64,000 nt of DNA, taken from NCBI GenBank assembly GCA_900541045.1, contig UQID01000011.1, positions 1 through 64,000 of the forward strand, read 5' to 3'. Below the pieces are notes generated by a model. It was not told where the DNA came from, did not search any database, and saw nothing but the letters and a program-made list of their open reading frames with translations. Positions 42,485 through 50,265 of this stretch are shown here, piece after piece. Both the position numbers and the translations under genes were made by a program. This DNA comes from an uncultured Collinsella sp. (GTDB lineage: Bacteria > Actinomycetota > Coriobacteriia > Coriobacteriales > Coriobacteriaceae). The first letter of the stretch is position 1. Every line of letters starts with the position of its first letter.

Positions 42485-43915
42485 ATGGCTCTTTGGGGCG
42501 GTCGTTTTGAGGCAGGCGTGGCCGAGGTCACGCAGGAGTTTGGCGCGTCGCTGCCGGTCGACAAACATCTCTATAAGCAGGATATCGCCGGCTCTAAGGC
42601 GCATGCCAAAATGCTGGCGGCCCAGGGCATCATCAGTGCCGAGGACGAGCAGGCGATTGCCAAGGGCCTGACCGGAATCGAACAGGATATCGATGCCGGC
42701 AACTTTACCTTCGATATCAACGATGAGGACATTCATATGTCCATCGAGAGCGAGTTGACGCGCCGCATCGGCGAGGCCGGTAAGCGCTTGCATACCGGCC
42801 GTTCGCGCAACGACCAGGTGGCGACCGATACGCGCCTGGGCGTCAAGGCGCTGGCCAAGGAGCTCATGGAGGCCAATCTTGAGCTGCGCCATGTGCTGGT
42901 GGATGCGGCTAAGAAGTACGACAAGGTGATTCTGCCGGGCTACACGCATATGCAGCACGCTCAGCCCGTGCTGCTCTCGCATCATCTGCTGGCGTATTCC
43001 TGGATGTTCGCGCGCGACTTTACGCGCCTGAAGGCCGCCTTTGATGCCGCCGACAACTGCCCGCTGGGTGCTGCCGCGCTTGCCGGTACGAGCTATCCGC
43101 TCGATCGCCAGATGACGGCTGCCGAACTTGGCTTTGCGGGCGTGATTCCCAACTCGCTCGATGCGGTTTCCGACCGTGATTTCCTGCTCGATCTGCATTA
43201 CGCCGGATCCGTCATGGCGATGCACCTGTCGCGTCTTTCCGAGGAGATCGTGCTGTGGTCGAGCTCCGAATTTGGCTTTATCACGCTTTCAGACTCCTAC
43301 TCCACCGGCTCGTCTATCATGCCGCAGAAGAAGAACCCCGACTTTGCCGAGCTTATCCGCGGCAAGAGCGGTCGCGTGTACGGCAACCTGGTGCAGCTGC
43401 TGGTAACCATGAAGGGCTTGCCGCTTGCTTATAACAAGGACTTGCAGGAGGACAAGGAGAGCGCGCTCGATACCGCCCATACGCTCATGCAGTGTCTGTC
43501 GGTTATGGCCGGTATGATTTCGACTTGGACCGTCAACGAGGATGCCATGGCGCGCGAGTGCGGCGTGGGGCACCTTGCCGCCACCGATGTTGCCGATTAC
43601 CTGGCTAAGCGTGGTCTGCCGTTCCGCGAGGCACATGCCGTGGTGGGCCATCTGGTCCTTATGTGTGAGAAGCGTGGCTGCAATCTTGAGGACCTGCCGT
43701 TTGAGGTGTTCCAGGAGGCAAGCCCGCTCTTTGAACGCGATATTACCGAGGCGCTCGACATCCCCTCAATTGTCGCCGCGCGTACGACCGAGGGCGGTAC
43801 CGCCCCTGCCGCCGTTGCCGTGCAGCTGCAGCGCGCCGAGGCACAGCTCGTGGCCGACGAGGGCGTGATTGGATCGCTGACCAAGGTCGTCGAGATGGGC
43901 CACGGGATAAAGTAG
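42485..43915 (+). CDS. argH: Argininosuccinate lyase
   Basis: ArgH splits argininosuccinate into arginine and fumarate. It has 476 aa from ATG 42485, where the family N terminus MALWGGRFEAGVAE begins; the frame from TTG 42410 is leader. TGRSRNDQVATDTRL, YTHMQHAQPVLLSHHLLAY and the superfamily signature GSSIMPQKKNPDFAELIRGK are all present. AAGGGG precedes the start. A terminator lies about 50 bp downstream. Confidence 0.97.
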   Translation: MALWGGRFEAGVAEVTQEFGASLPVDKHLYKQDIAGSKAHAKMLAAQGIISAEDEQAIAKGLTGIEQDIDAGNFTFDINDEDIHMSIESELTRRIGEAGKRLHTGRSRNDQVATDTRLGVKALAKELMEANLELRHVLVDAAKKYDKVILPGYTHMQHAQPVLLSHHLLAYSWMFARDFTRLKAAFDAADNCPLGAAALAGTSYPLDRQMTAAELGFAGVIPNSLDAVSDRDFLLDLHYAGSVMAMHLSRLSEEIVLWSSSEFGFITLSDSYSTGSSIMPQKKNPDFAELIRGKSGRVYGNLVQLLVTMKGLPLAYNKDLQEDKESALDTAHTLMQCLSVMAGMISTWTVNEDAMARECGVGHLAATDVADYLAKRGLPFREAHAVVGHLVLMCEKRGCNLEDLPFEVFQEASPLFERDITEALDIPSIVAARTTEGGTAPAAVAVQLQRAEAQLVADEGVIGSLTKVVEMGHGIK

Positions 43916-43967
43916 GGATTTGACTGAAGCGGCTTTGGCCATTTATCGATAAATCGTTTTTGCTTTT

Positions 43968-44000
43968 ACGGGTGTCTGCTGATGCGGACGCCCGTGTTTT
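43968..44000 (+). terminator. Rho-independent terminator after argH
   Basis: ACGGGTGTC pairs with GACGCCCGT (9 bp, one G-T) around a 10-nt loop, followed by GTTTTG. Confidence 0.82.
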
Positions 44001-44209
44001 GTTGCTATGGGGGAGGGGCTTGTCGAGAACTTCTGTAGGACCTTTGGGCAGGTTGTGAAGGGGTTACGTTCGCGGGCGGCAACCGACCGCCTGCTCTGTT
44101 CGATGCGGTTGATGGGCGGTCGGATGGTACTCTAATCGGGCTTCGAAACAGAAGTGACACATATGGAGCGCTTTAATAAATTGCAACGTTTCAATAAACA
44201 GCTTTTTGT
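44001..44209. other. Intergenic region upstream of ndk, no gene seen
   Basis: No supported coding frame. A GC-rich palindrome (GCGGGCGG..CCGCCTGC, about 44073-44095) and promoter-like TACTCTAAT (about 44128) are present. A function cannot be assigned. Confidence 0.4.
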
Positions 44210-44237
44210 TTAACTGCAGCTAAAACTCTGTTACGAT
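44210..44237 (+). promoter_or_regulatory. Candidate ndk promoter
   Basis: TTAACT (44210-44215) and TACGAT (44232-44237) are 16 bp apart, 65 bp before the ndk start. Confidence 0.45.
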
Positions 44238-44301
44238 GCAGTCCAGGCGGGTGCCGGAATGGGACTTGGGCACGCGCGAACCTACTTGAAAGGCTACTTT
44301 T

Positions 44302-44706
44302 ATGGCTATCGAGAAGACCTTCATCATGATTAAGCCCGACGCCGTGCGCGACCGCAAGATCGGCGAGATCGTTGCTCGCATTGAGCGCAGCGGCCTTGTC
44401 ATCGAGCGCATGGAGATGACCACGCTCGAGCGCGCTACCGTCGAGGAACACTACGCCCATCTGGCCGACAAGCCCTTCTTTGGCGGTCTCTGCGACTTTA
44501 TGACGAGCGGTCCGGTCGTCAAGATGGTCGTTTCCGGTCTCTCCGCTGTTGCTAAGATGCGCACCCTCATGGGCGCTACCAACCCGCTTGAGGCTGCTCC
44601 TGGTACCATCCGCGGCGACTTTGCCGTCGATGTCAACGCCAACGTGATCCACGGCTCCGACTGCCTGGAGAACGCCGAGATTGAGATCAAGCGCTTCTTT
44701 GGCTAA
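44302..44706 (+). CDS. ndk: Nucleoside diphosphate kinase
   Basis: Ndk equilibrates nucleoside di- and triphosphates through a phosphohistidine. It has 134 aa, normal length. KTFIMIKPDAVRDRKIGEI at the N terminus, LMGATNPLEAAPGTIRGDF for nucleotide binding, and NVIHGSDCLENAEIEI with the active His near residue 117. GAAAGG precedes the ATG. It is a single-gene unit with its own promoter-like region and terminator. Confidence 0.98.
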   Translation: MAIEKTFIMIKPDAVRDRKIGEIVARIERSGLVIERMEMTTLERATVEEHYAHLADKPFFGGLCDFMTSGPVVKMVVSGLSAVAKMRTLMGATNPLEAAPGTIRGDFAVDVNANVIHGSDCLENAEIEIKRFFG

Positions 44707-44744
44707 ACCAGCTTTGACTCCTTAAAGCTGTTAGCGTGTGGCTT

Positions 44745-44778
44745 GGGCGCCGCGGAACTCCATCCGCGGCGCCCTTTT
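44745..44778 (+). terminator. Rho-independent terminator after ndk
   Basis: A perfect 12-bp stem GGGCGCCGCGGA/TCCGCGGCGCCC with a 6-nt loop, followed by TTTT. Confidence 0.92.
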
Positions 44779-44792
44779 ATTCCAAAATCTAT

Positions 44793-44833
44793 GCAGGGGC
44801 CCGCTCGGACATGTGTTCCGAGCGGGCCCCTGC
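44793..44833 (-). terminator. Large hairpin downstream of rpiB
   Basis: A perfect 17-bp stem GCAGGGGCCCGCTCGGA/TCCGAGCGGGCCCCTGC with a 7-nt loop. Placed between convergent ndk and rpiB, it can end transcription arriving from rpiB; T-content after it on the minus strand is modest. Confidence 0.72.
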
Positions 44834-44857
44834 TGTTAGCTTGTGGCGCTGAATAGT

Positions 44858-45325
44858 TTAGGCTTCGTCGACGATCTTAAGGCCGCGCGTGTGATCGATC
44901 TCGTTGAGGAGGTTAACGCGACGCTCGTGACGACCACCCTCAAACTCGGCGTCGAGCCACTCGTCGACAATCATCTTGGCGAGTTCGGAGCCCACGACGC
45001 GGGCGCCAAAGGCGAGCACGTTGGTATTGTTGTGCATGCGGGAGAGCTTGGCGCTGAAGGGCTCGGAGCACACAACGGCGCGTACGCCCTCGACCTTGTT
45101 GGCAGCCAGGCTAATCCCGACACCGGTGCCACAGATGAGGATGCCCAGGTCGACGTCGCCGTTGGCAACGGCCTTACCCACCTTGTAGCCGGCGATGGGG
45201 TAGTCAAAGCTCTCGGAGGTGTCGGTGCCAAAGTTCACGACCTCGCAGCCGCGCTCCTTCAGGTGCTCGGAAATGATGTTCTTGAGCTCGACGGCGGCGT
45301 GGTCGTTACCGATACCGATCTTCAT
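44858..45325 (-). CDS. rpiB: Ribose 5-phosphate isomerase B
   Basis: RpiB interconverts ribose 5-phosphate and ribulose 5-phosphate (LacAB family). It has 155 aa with IGNDHAAVELKNII (the family has D-H-A-G here), the catalytic cysteine in ILICGTGVGISLAANK, and VVCSEPFSAKLSRMHNNTNVLAFGAR. AGAGGAA precedes the ATG. A related lactate/galactose 6-phosphate isomerase role cannot be excluded, but no lac genes are nearby. Confidence 0.94.
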   Translation of the reverse strand: MKIGIGNDHAAVELKNIISEHLKERGCEVVNFGTDTSESFDYPIAGYKVGKAVANGDVDLGILICGTGVGISLAANKVEGVRAVVCSEPFSAKLSRMHNNTNVLAFGARVVGSELAKMIVDEWLDAEFEGGRHERRVNLLNEIDHTRGLKIVDEA

Positions 45326-45356
45326 GAGTGGTTCCTCTCTGGTCTGTGCGGCTCAA

Positions 45357-45444
45357 ATGCTAAAGGTGTTTACCGCGTTCGACTGCATGATAGCGCGACT
45401 TTTGCGTAAACGCTCGGGCGTTTTTTGGTCAAACGCTTTAGCAT
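45357..45444 (+). promoter_or_regulatory. Competing hairpins with internal terminator upstream of the cysteine desulfidase gene
   Basis: AAACGC-TCGG-GCGTTT followed by TTT (45408-45426) is a small terminator on the plus strand with no plus-strand gene before it. ATGCTAAAG..GTTT (45357-45371) pairs with AAAC..CTTTAGCAT (45431-45444), enclosing it. A further AAACGC at 45431 can compete for GCGTTT. This looks like a leader attenuator. Confidence 0.45.
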
Positions 45445-45596
45445 GCAACAAGACCGGCTTCTCGTGAATGAATGCTGTCAGTTTGTGCTTGAGCGCCGTC
45501 CGCCGGAACCATGGTTGCGGTTTTTGATGCATTGTTATCAAATAAAGGAGCTAACTTTTTTGAGAGCCCAGCCCGTTATGCAAGCAGGAGATGCCT

Positions 45597-46916
45597 ATGC
45601 CCACCGATTCCATCCGTGATGCCGCGTTTTGCGATGTTTTAAACCGCGAACTTGTCTGTGCACTCGGCTGCACCGAGCCCATTGCCGTTGCCTATGCAGC
45701 GGCGCTGGCGATCCAGACGCTCGGTTGCGAACCCGATCATATGGATGTTGCCTGCTCGGGCAACATCATCAAGAACGTCAAGAGCGTGACCGTGCCCAAC
45801 TCGGGTGGTATGCACGGTATTGAGGCCGCGGCCGTGCTGGGTGCCGTGGGCGGCGACGCTAAGAGCGCACTCGAGGTGCTCGAGAGCGTTAACGATGAAG
45901 ACCGCGCTCGCGTGGCCGAGCTCCTCGCCGACGCCGGCTACTGCGATGTGTCGCTTGTCGAGGGTGTGCCCAACCTCTACATCAAGGTGACTGCGACGGC
46001 CGGGGGCCATACCGCGGTCGTCGAGATTACCGATCACCACACTAATGTCACGTGCCATACGCTCGATGGTATTCCGGTATGCGGTAAGTCAGCGGGGGAG
46101 TGTGCCGCCTGCGCCGAGCGCGTGGTGGCCGAGCGTGCGGCAGATAACGCCGATACCCCTATGAGCATTGAGTCCATCATCGACTTTATCGAGGACGGTG
46201 ACATTGAGGACGCCCGCGCTGCCGTTGAGCGTCAGATTGAGCTGAATGGCGCGATCAGTGCCGAGGGCCTTGCGCACGCTTGGGGCGCCGAGGTGGGTCG
46301 TACACTGTTGGGCGCTCGTGCTGATGACGTCGCCTGCCGTGCCCGTGCCCGTGCGGCCGCCGGGTCCGACGCCCGCATGAACGGTTGCGCGCTGCCGGTC
46401 GCCATTGTGTGCGGCTCGGGCAATCAGGGCATTACCTGCGCATTGCCCGTCATGGAGTATGCCGAGTACCTGCGCTGCGACCACGAGCGCCTGGTGCGCG
46501 CCGTGATGCTGTCCGATCTTATTGCCGTACATATCAAGAGCTATATTGGTGCGCTCTCGGCGTTTTGCGGTGCTATTTGTGCCGCGTGCGGTGCCGGCGC
46601 CGCGATTACCTGGCTGTGCGGTGGCACGCGCGAGCAGATTGGCGCGACGGTCTCGAATACGCTCGGCAACGTTGGCGGCATCGTGTGCGACGGCGCCAAG
46701 GCGAGCTGTGCCGCCAAGATCTCGGCTGCCGTTGATGCGGCGATTCTGGGCCATGATATGGCCATGCAGGGTCGCGGCTTCCGCGCCGGTGAGGGCCTGA
46801 TCCAAGATACCGTTGAGCAGACAATCGCTAGCATGGGCTACGTAGGCCGCGTGGGTATGAAGGACACCGACGTCGAGATCCTCAACATCATGATCGGCAA
46901 AACCCAGGTGTGCTAG
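45597..46916 (+). CDS. L-cysteine desulfidase/UPF0597 family (CyuA/YhaM-like)
   Basis: 439 aa of the UPF0597 family, related to the alpha chain of L-serine dehydratase. E. coli YhaM/CyuA is an oxygen-labile [4Fe-4S] cysteine desulfidase making sulfide, pyruvate and ammonia. ALGCTEPIAVAYAAA at the N terminus, SGNIIKNVKSVTVPNSGGMHG, PVAIVCGSGNQGITCALPV, and NVGGIVCDGAKASCAAKIS near the C terminus carry the conserved cysteines expected for the cluster. ATG 45597 has AGGAG seven bases upstream. A serine dehydratase-like role is the alternative. Confidence 0.88.
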   Translation: MPTDSIRDAAFCDVLNRELVCALGCTEPIAVAYAAALAIQTLGCEPDHMDVACSGNIIKNVKSVTVPNSGGMHGIEAAAVLGAVGGDAKSALEVLESVNDEDRARVAELLADAGYCDVSLVEGVPNLYIKVTATAGGHTAVVEITDHHTNVTCHTLDGIPVCGKSAGECAACAERVVAERAADNADTPMSIESIIDFIEDGDIEDARAAVERQIELNGAISAEGLAHAWGAEVGRTLLGARADDVACRARARAAAGSDARMNGCALPVAIVCGSGNQGITCALPVMEYAEYLRCDHERLVRAVMLSDLIAVHIKSYIGALSAFCGAICAACGAGAAITWLCGGTREQIGATVSNTLGNVGGIVCDGAKASCAAKISAAVDAAILGHDMAMQGRGFRAGEGLIQDTVEQTIASMGYVGRVGMKDTDVEILNIMIGKTQVC

Positions 46917-46942
46917 TTACGCGGTTTTACCAAACCGCGTAA
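46917..46942 (+). terminator. Hairpin at the end of the cysteine desulfidase gene
   Basis: TTACGCGGTTT-TACC-AAACCGCGTAA is a perfect 11-bp stem starting one base after the stop codon. No T-run follows. Confidence 0.55.
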
Positions 46943-46948
46943 CCAGTC

Positions 46949-47059
46949 GACGCTGCAAACGCCCCTAAGCGGCAATCTGCCTTTCAATCGTCGGGCATGG
47001 CCAGAAGGCCTATGCCCTCCTCTTTCAAGGCACATTGCTCGCTTAGGGGCATTTTCGCT
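46949..47059. repeat. Structured repeat element, copy 1
   Basis: The outer stem GCCCCTAAGCG/CGCTTAGGGGC (46961-46971 with 47040-47050) continues as GCAAT/ATTGC, then TGCCTT/AAGGCA, then an internal hairpin GGGCAT+GGCC-AGAA-GGCC+ATGCCC (46993-47017). Flanks are GACGCTGCAAAC and TTTTCGCT. The same layout with different stem bases recurs at 50040. It lies in the gap between the cysteine desulfidase gene and a convergent HAD gene; no coding frame is inside. Confidence 0.9.
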
Positions 47060-47105
47060 GACTTGTGCTCAACCTGCGGCGATATTTGGTTTGGAGCGAG
47101 GGGTC

Positions 47106-47864
47106 CTACGACAGTTCGTCGGCTACTTGGTGTTCGTAGAAGGCTTCTACTACGGCGTTAAAGTCGCGGGCGAAGCCTTCCATGGTTCCGCGCCAGGTGA
47201 CTCGGTTGGGCTTGCCCTGGCCTACATAGGCAGTCTGAATGCCGCAGGCGGGGTTAGGGAAGTCGCGTTTGGGATCGTTGCCCACCATAAGGACCTCGTG
47301 CGGTTCGAGCCCCATCACCTGAAGCTGCTCTAGATAGTAGGTGGCATCAGGCTTGCAGCGGGTGGCGTTTCCCATGTGCGTGACGAGCTCAAAGGGGGCG
47401 TCGGCCAGGTCGCCCCAACCCATGCGGCACTCGATGGCCCCCTGCGGAAAGCTGGGGTTGGTAAAGAGCGCGCAGCGCAGCCCTGCGTCCTGTACGGCCT
47501 GAAGCGCGGCGTGTGCGCCCGGCATGGCATGGGCGTTGATGAGTTCGTCATTCTTGTACGGAAGAACTTCGCGGTCGTAGTAGGTAAACGCCTCGTAGAT
47601 AAGTGGGTCCGAGAGGCAAATGCCGCATCGGCGCTCGACCTCTTCTTGGTAAAACTCAAGATTGGTGCGATTGTCCGTGCTGCTGCGGCGATTGGCGTTG
47701 AGGTCGACCAGGATGGTGCCGAGGCGTGCCATCGTGCCACCGCGGCTGCGGCGCCCGATATCCGCGAGCATCGAAGAGACATCCTTAAAATAGCGAAGGA
47801 TGAACGCGTTGAGGTTGATGCTAAGAAGCGTTTCGTCCATATCGAAAACGACTGCTTTGAGCAC
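47106..47864 (-). CDS. HAD superfamily hydrolase
   Basis: A 252-aa haloacid-dehalogenase-fold phosphatase. Motif I VVFDMDETLLSIN, motif II CALFTNPSFPQG (TNP), the Lys of motif III in CKPDATYY, motif IV VGNDPKRDFPNPACGIQTAY. An all-helical C1-type cap lies between motifs I and II. The best start is GTG 47864 (AAAGGT seven bases upstream), where the family sequence begins; 57 further upstream codons lack homology. The substrate is unknown. Confidence 0.88.
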   Translation of the reverse strand: MLKAVVFDMDETLLSINLNAFILRYFKDVSSMLADIGRRSRGGTMARLGTILVDLNANRRSSTDNRTNLEFYQEEVERRCGICLSDPLIYEAFTYYDREVLPYKNDELINAHAMPGAHAALQAVQDAGLRCALFTNPSFPQGAIECRMGWGDLADAPFELVTHMGNATRCKPDATYYLEQLQVMGLEPHEVLMVGNDPKRDFPNPACGIQTAYVGQGKPNRVTWRGTMEGFARDFNAVVEAFYEHQVADELS

Positions 47865-48179
47865 GCGGGCACCTTTCTCGAAAAATCGATCTAGAATCGT
47901 TGGCTCCGGATACTTTACCCCAAAGCCGAATGCCTGGCTGGTTATCGTCAAGTTGCGGAGACGTGTGTTCATAAGATTACGAAAAAGTCTCCACACGAGT
48001 AAAAAATCGCAGTTCACGCTTGAAATCGAACTCATTTCCCCGTAACCTATACGAACGTGATTGCATAAGCGTCACATTAGTATCTGTCGGCTCCCGAGTG
48101 TTCCTAAACGTTGTGTGCTTGTCGCACCCTTCTGTAGGTCCTAGCAATCGGGGCCCCGTAGTTCGAAAGGGGTCCACCT
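47865..48179. other. Divergent intergenic region before rpsA, no gene seen
   Basis: It must contain the start signals of the HAD gene (minus) and rpsA (plus). A GGAGAC/GTCTCC pair (about 47957-47988) is present. TTGCAT at 48061 and several -10-like hexamers exist, but no pair has good spacing. The 140-bp rpsA leader may be regulatory. Confidence 0.4.
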
Positions 48180-49346
48180 TTGAGTGAGATTCAGAACTCG
48201 TCCATTTTCTCTCTTGACGATGTCAACGAGGAGGAGATGAACAACCTCATCGACGGTACGATTACCGACTTTGATGAGGGCGATCTCGTTAACGGCACTG
48301 TCGTTAAGATCGAGCATGACGAGGTGCTCGTTGACATCGGATTCAAGTCCGAGGGCGTTATCCCGGTCCGCGAGCTGTCCATCCGCAAGGACGCTAACCC
48401 TGCAGACATCGTTGCACTCGGTGATCCCATCGAGGCTCTGGTTCTCCAGAAGGAGGACAAGGACGGTCGTCTGGTCCTGTCCAAGAAGCGCGCCGAGTAC
48501 GAGCGTGCTTGGAACCGCATCGAGGAGAAGTTCAACTCCGGCGAGAACGTCGAGGGCGAGGTTATCGAGGTTGTCAAGGGCGGCCTGATCCTCGACATCG
48601 GCCTGCGTGGCTTCCTGCCCGCTTCCCTCGTCGACCTCCGTCGTGTCAAGGACCTCACCTCCTACATGGGCACCCGCATCGAGGCTCGCGTCATCGAGAT
48701 GGACCGCAACCGCAACAACGTCGTCCTCTCCCGTCGCGTCGTGCTCGAGGAGTCCCGTAAGGCCGAGCGCTCCGAGATCCTGTCCAAGCTCAAGTCTGGC
48801 ATGCGTCTCCAGGGCACCGTTTCCTCCATCGTCGACTTCGGCGCCTTCGTCGACCTCGGCGGTATCGACGGCCTCATCCACATCTCCGAGCTCTCCTGGA
48901 ACCACGTCAACCATCCTTCCGAGGTTGTCAAGGTCGGCCAGGAGGTCGAGGTCGAGGTTCTCGACGTCGATCTCAACCGCGAGCGCATCTCCCTGGGTCT
49001 CAAGCAGACCACCGAGGATCCGTGGCGCGCACTGGTCAAGAAGTACCCCGTCGGCGCTATCGTCGAGGGCACTGTGACCAAGCTTGTCCCGTTCGGCGCT
49101 TTCGTCGACCTGGGCGAGGGCATCGAGGGCCTGGTTCACATCTCCGAGATGGCCAACAAGCACGTTGATCAGCCTTCTCAGGTCACCCACGTGGGCGACA
49201 AGGTTCAGGTCAAGGTCATGGAGATCGACCTCGACCGTCGTCGTATCTCCCTGTCCATGAAGTCCGCTGCTGAGACTCTGGGCGTCGAGATCGAGGTTAC
49301 CCCGCTTCCTTCCGAGAAGAAGGACGAGGAGACCGACGCCGAGTAA
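48180..49346 (+). CDS. rpsA: 30S ribosomal protein S1
   Basis: An RNA-binding ribosomal protein that helps recruit mRNA. It has 388 aa with four S1 (OB-fold) domains at roughly 34-100, 118-187, 205-273 and 290-358; the last two are the most typical (GTVSSIVDFGAFVDLGGIDG, GTVTKLVPFGAFVDLGEGIE). Four rather than six repeats is usual for actinobacteria. TTG 48180 is taken as the start, with AAAGGGG nine bases upstream; no ATG lies near the conserved N terminus. Codon use is strongly biased, as expected for high expression. Confidence 0.95.
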   Translation: MSEIQNSSIFSLDDVNEEEMNNLIDGTITDFDEGDLVNGTVVKIEHDEVLVDIGFKSEGVIPVRELSIRKDANPADIVALGDPIEALVLQKEDKDGRLVLSKKRAEYERAWNRIEEKFNSGENVEGEVIEVVKGGLILDIGLRGFLPASLVDLRRVKDLTSYMGTRIEARVIEMDRNRNNVVLSRRVVLEESRKAERSEILSKLKSGMRLQGTVSSIVDFGAFVDLGGIDGLIHISELSWNHVNHPSEVVKVGQEVEVEVLDVDLNRERISLGLKQTTEDPWRALVKKYPVGAIVEGTVTKLVPFGAFVDLGEGIEGLVHISEMANKHVDQPSQVTHVGDKVQVKVMEIDLDRRRISLSMKSAAETLGVEIEVTPLPSEKKDEETDAE

Positions 49347-49370
49347 ATCGGTTTGACGATCACTTGTTTT

Positions 49371-49404
49371 AAGGGATCCGTCCGTAATGGACGGGTCCCT
49401 TTTT
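49371..49404 (+). terminator. Rho-independent terminator after rpsA
   Basis: The 13-bp stem AAGGGATCCGTCC/GGACGGGTCCCTT (one T-G pair) with a GTAAT loop runs into TTT. Confidence 0.9.
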
Positions 49405-49634
49405 GCATTTGCTGCTGAGGTGCATGATGCTGCCCATGCTGTCCACAGGCTATTTGGTTGTCGGTGCATGAAAAAATGCCGACATCTCGCCTCGGGGAGG
49501 AGGCGGGAACGCACCGAGTAGACGGAAGGGTGCGGAGCGCGGTCGCGTCTCGACTGACGACGTTGCCCATCGACAGGACCATTGTAGCGCATGGCGGTTC
49601 TTGGTTTATCGTGTCGAGCGTTTGCGTTGTGCCA
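49405..49634 (+). other. Hairpin-rich intergenic region before rnpB
   Basis: No gene is seen. Successive small stems are GTCG..GCAT-GAAAAA-ATGC-CGAC (about 49459-49484), CGCCTC-GGGGAG-GAGGCG (about 49489-49506) and CGCACC/GGTGCG (about 49510-49534). They could be a small RNA or just GC-rich spacer. No known RNA family is recognised. Confidence 0.4.
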
Positions 49635-49661
49635 TTGCCTGCGGCAACGGTGTGTTAAACT
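49635..49661 (+). promoter_or_regulatory. rnpB promoter
   Basis: TTGCCT (49635-49640) and an extended -10 TGTTAAACT (TAAACT at 49656-49661) with 15-bp spacing place the transcript start about nine bases on, at the predicted 5' end of RNase P RNA. Confidence 0.65.
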
Positions 49662-49670
49662 CTTGCACTG

Positions 49671-50030
49671 CTGAGTGGGCCAGACGGTCGCGCGATGTGC
49701 TGCTTGCAGCATGCGTGAGGAAAGTCCGGGCTCCAGAGGGCGGGATGCCGGCTAACGGCCGGGCGGAGTGATCCGACGGAAAGCGCCGCAGAAAAGAAGA
49801 CTCCCACCTGCGCCGCAAGGCGTAAAGGGAAAAGCTGAAACGGTGGTGTAAGAGACCACCAGCGTCGTGGCAACACGACGGCTTGGCAAGCCCCATCCGG
49901 AGCAAGCGCGAATAGGAACGCTATGGGCCGGCCCGGTCCGCGTTCGGGTAGCGTGCGTGGAGCTGCATGGTAACGTGCAGACAAGATAAATGACCGTTCA
50001 CGACAGAACCCGGCTTATAGGCCCACTCAG
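49671..50030 (+). ncRNA. rnpB: RNase P RNA (M1 RNA), bacterial class A
   Basis: The catalytic RNA that removes tRNA 5' leaders. P1 is CTGAGTGGGCC paired with GGCCCACTCAG at the 3' end. The universal 5' core GAGGAAAGTCCGGGCTCC, the J11/12-type AGAAAAGAAGACTCCC and GTAAGAGACCACC region, and the 3' core ACAGAACCCGGCTTATAG are all present in order. Length of about 360 nt fits class A actinobacterial forms. It is transcribed from its own promoter, and is followed nine bases later by a structured repeat rather than a plain terminator. Confidence 0.97.
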
Positions 50031-50039
50031 CACTTTGTT

Positions 50040-50152
50040 GACGCTGCGAACCCGTCAGCGCGAGCAATCTGCCTTTTAAGCCTTCGGGCATGACCATAAG
50101 GTCAATGCCCTCGTCTTTCAAGGCACCTTGCTCGCGCTGACGGGTTCTCGCT
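50040..50152. repeat. Structured repeat element, copy 2 (adjacent to rnpB)
   Basis: A perfect 19-bp outer stem AACCCGTCAGCGCGAGCAA/TTGCTCGCGCTGACGGGTT (50049-50067 with 50128-50146), TGCCTT/AAGGCA, and an internal hairpin GGGCAT+GACC-ATAA-GGTC+ATGCCC (50086-50110). Flanks GACGCTGCGAAC and TCTCGCT match copy 1 at 46949. Stem bases differ between copies but pairing is kept. Confidence 0.9.
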
Positions 50153-50265
50153 TTCGTTTACGGAATCATCGGTGTTGCCGTTCTATTTACCGGGATTAAC
50201 GGTACGGTCTTTGCCGTATTATTGAGGCTGTTTGTTGCTGCGCTTTATTTTGTTGAGGGGCTTTG

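Noticed and set aside
47865..48035. A 57-residue N-terminal extension of the HAD phosphatase
   Set aside because: It has no homology to the family and passes the good ribosome site of GTG 47864.
48036..48179. A defined rpsA promoter
   Set aside because: Several -10-like hexamers occur, but none has a -35 at reasonable spacing.
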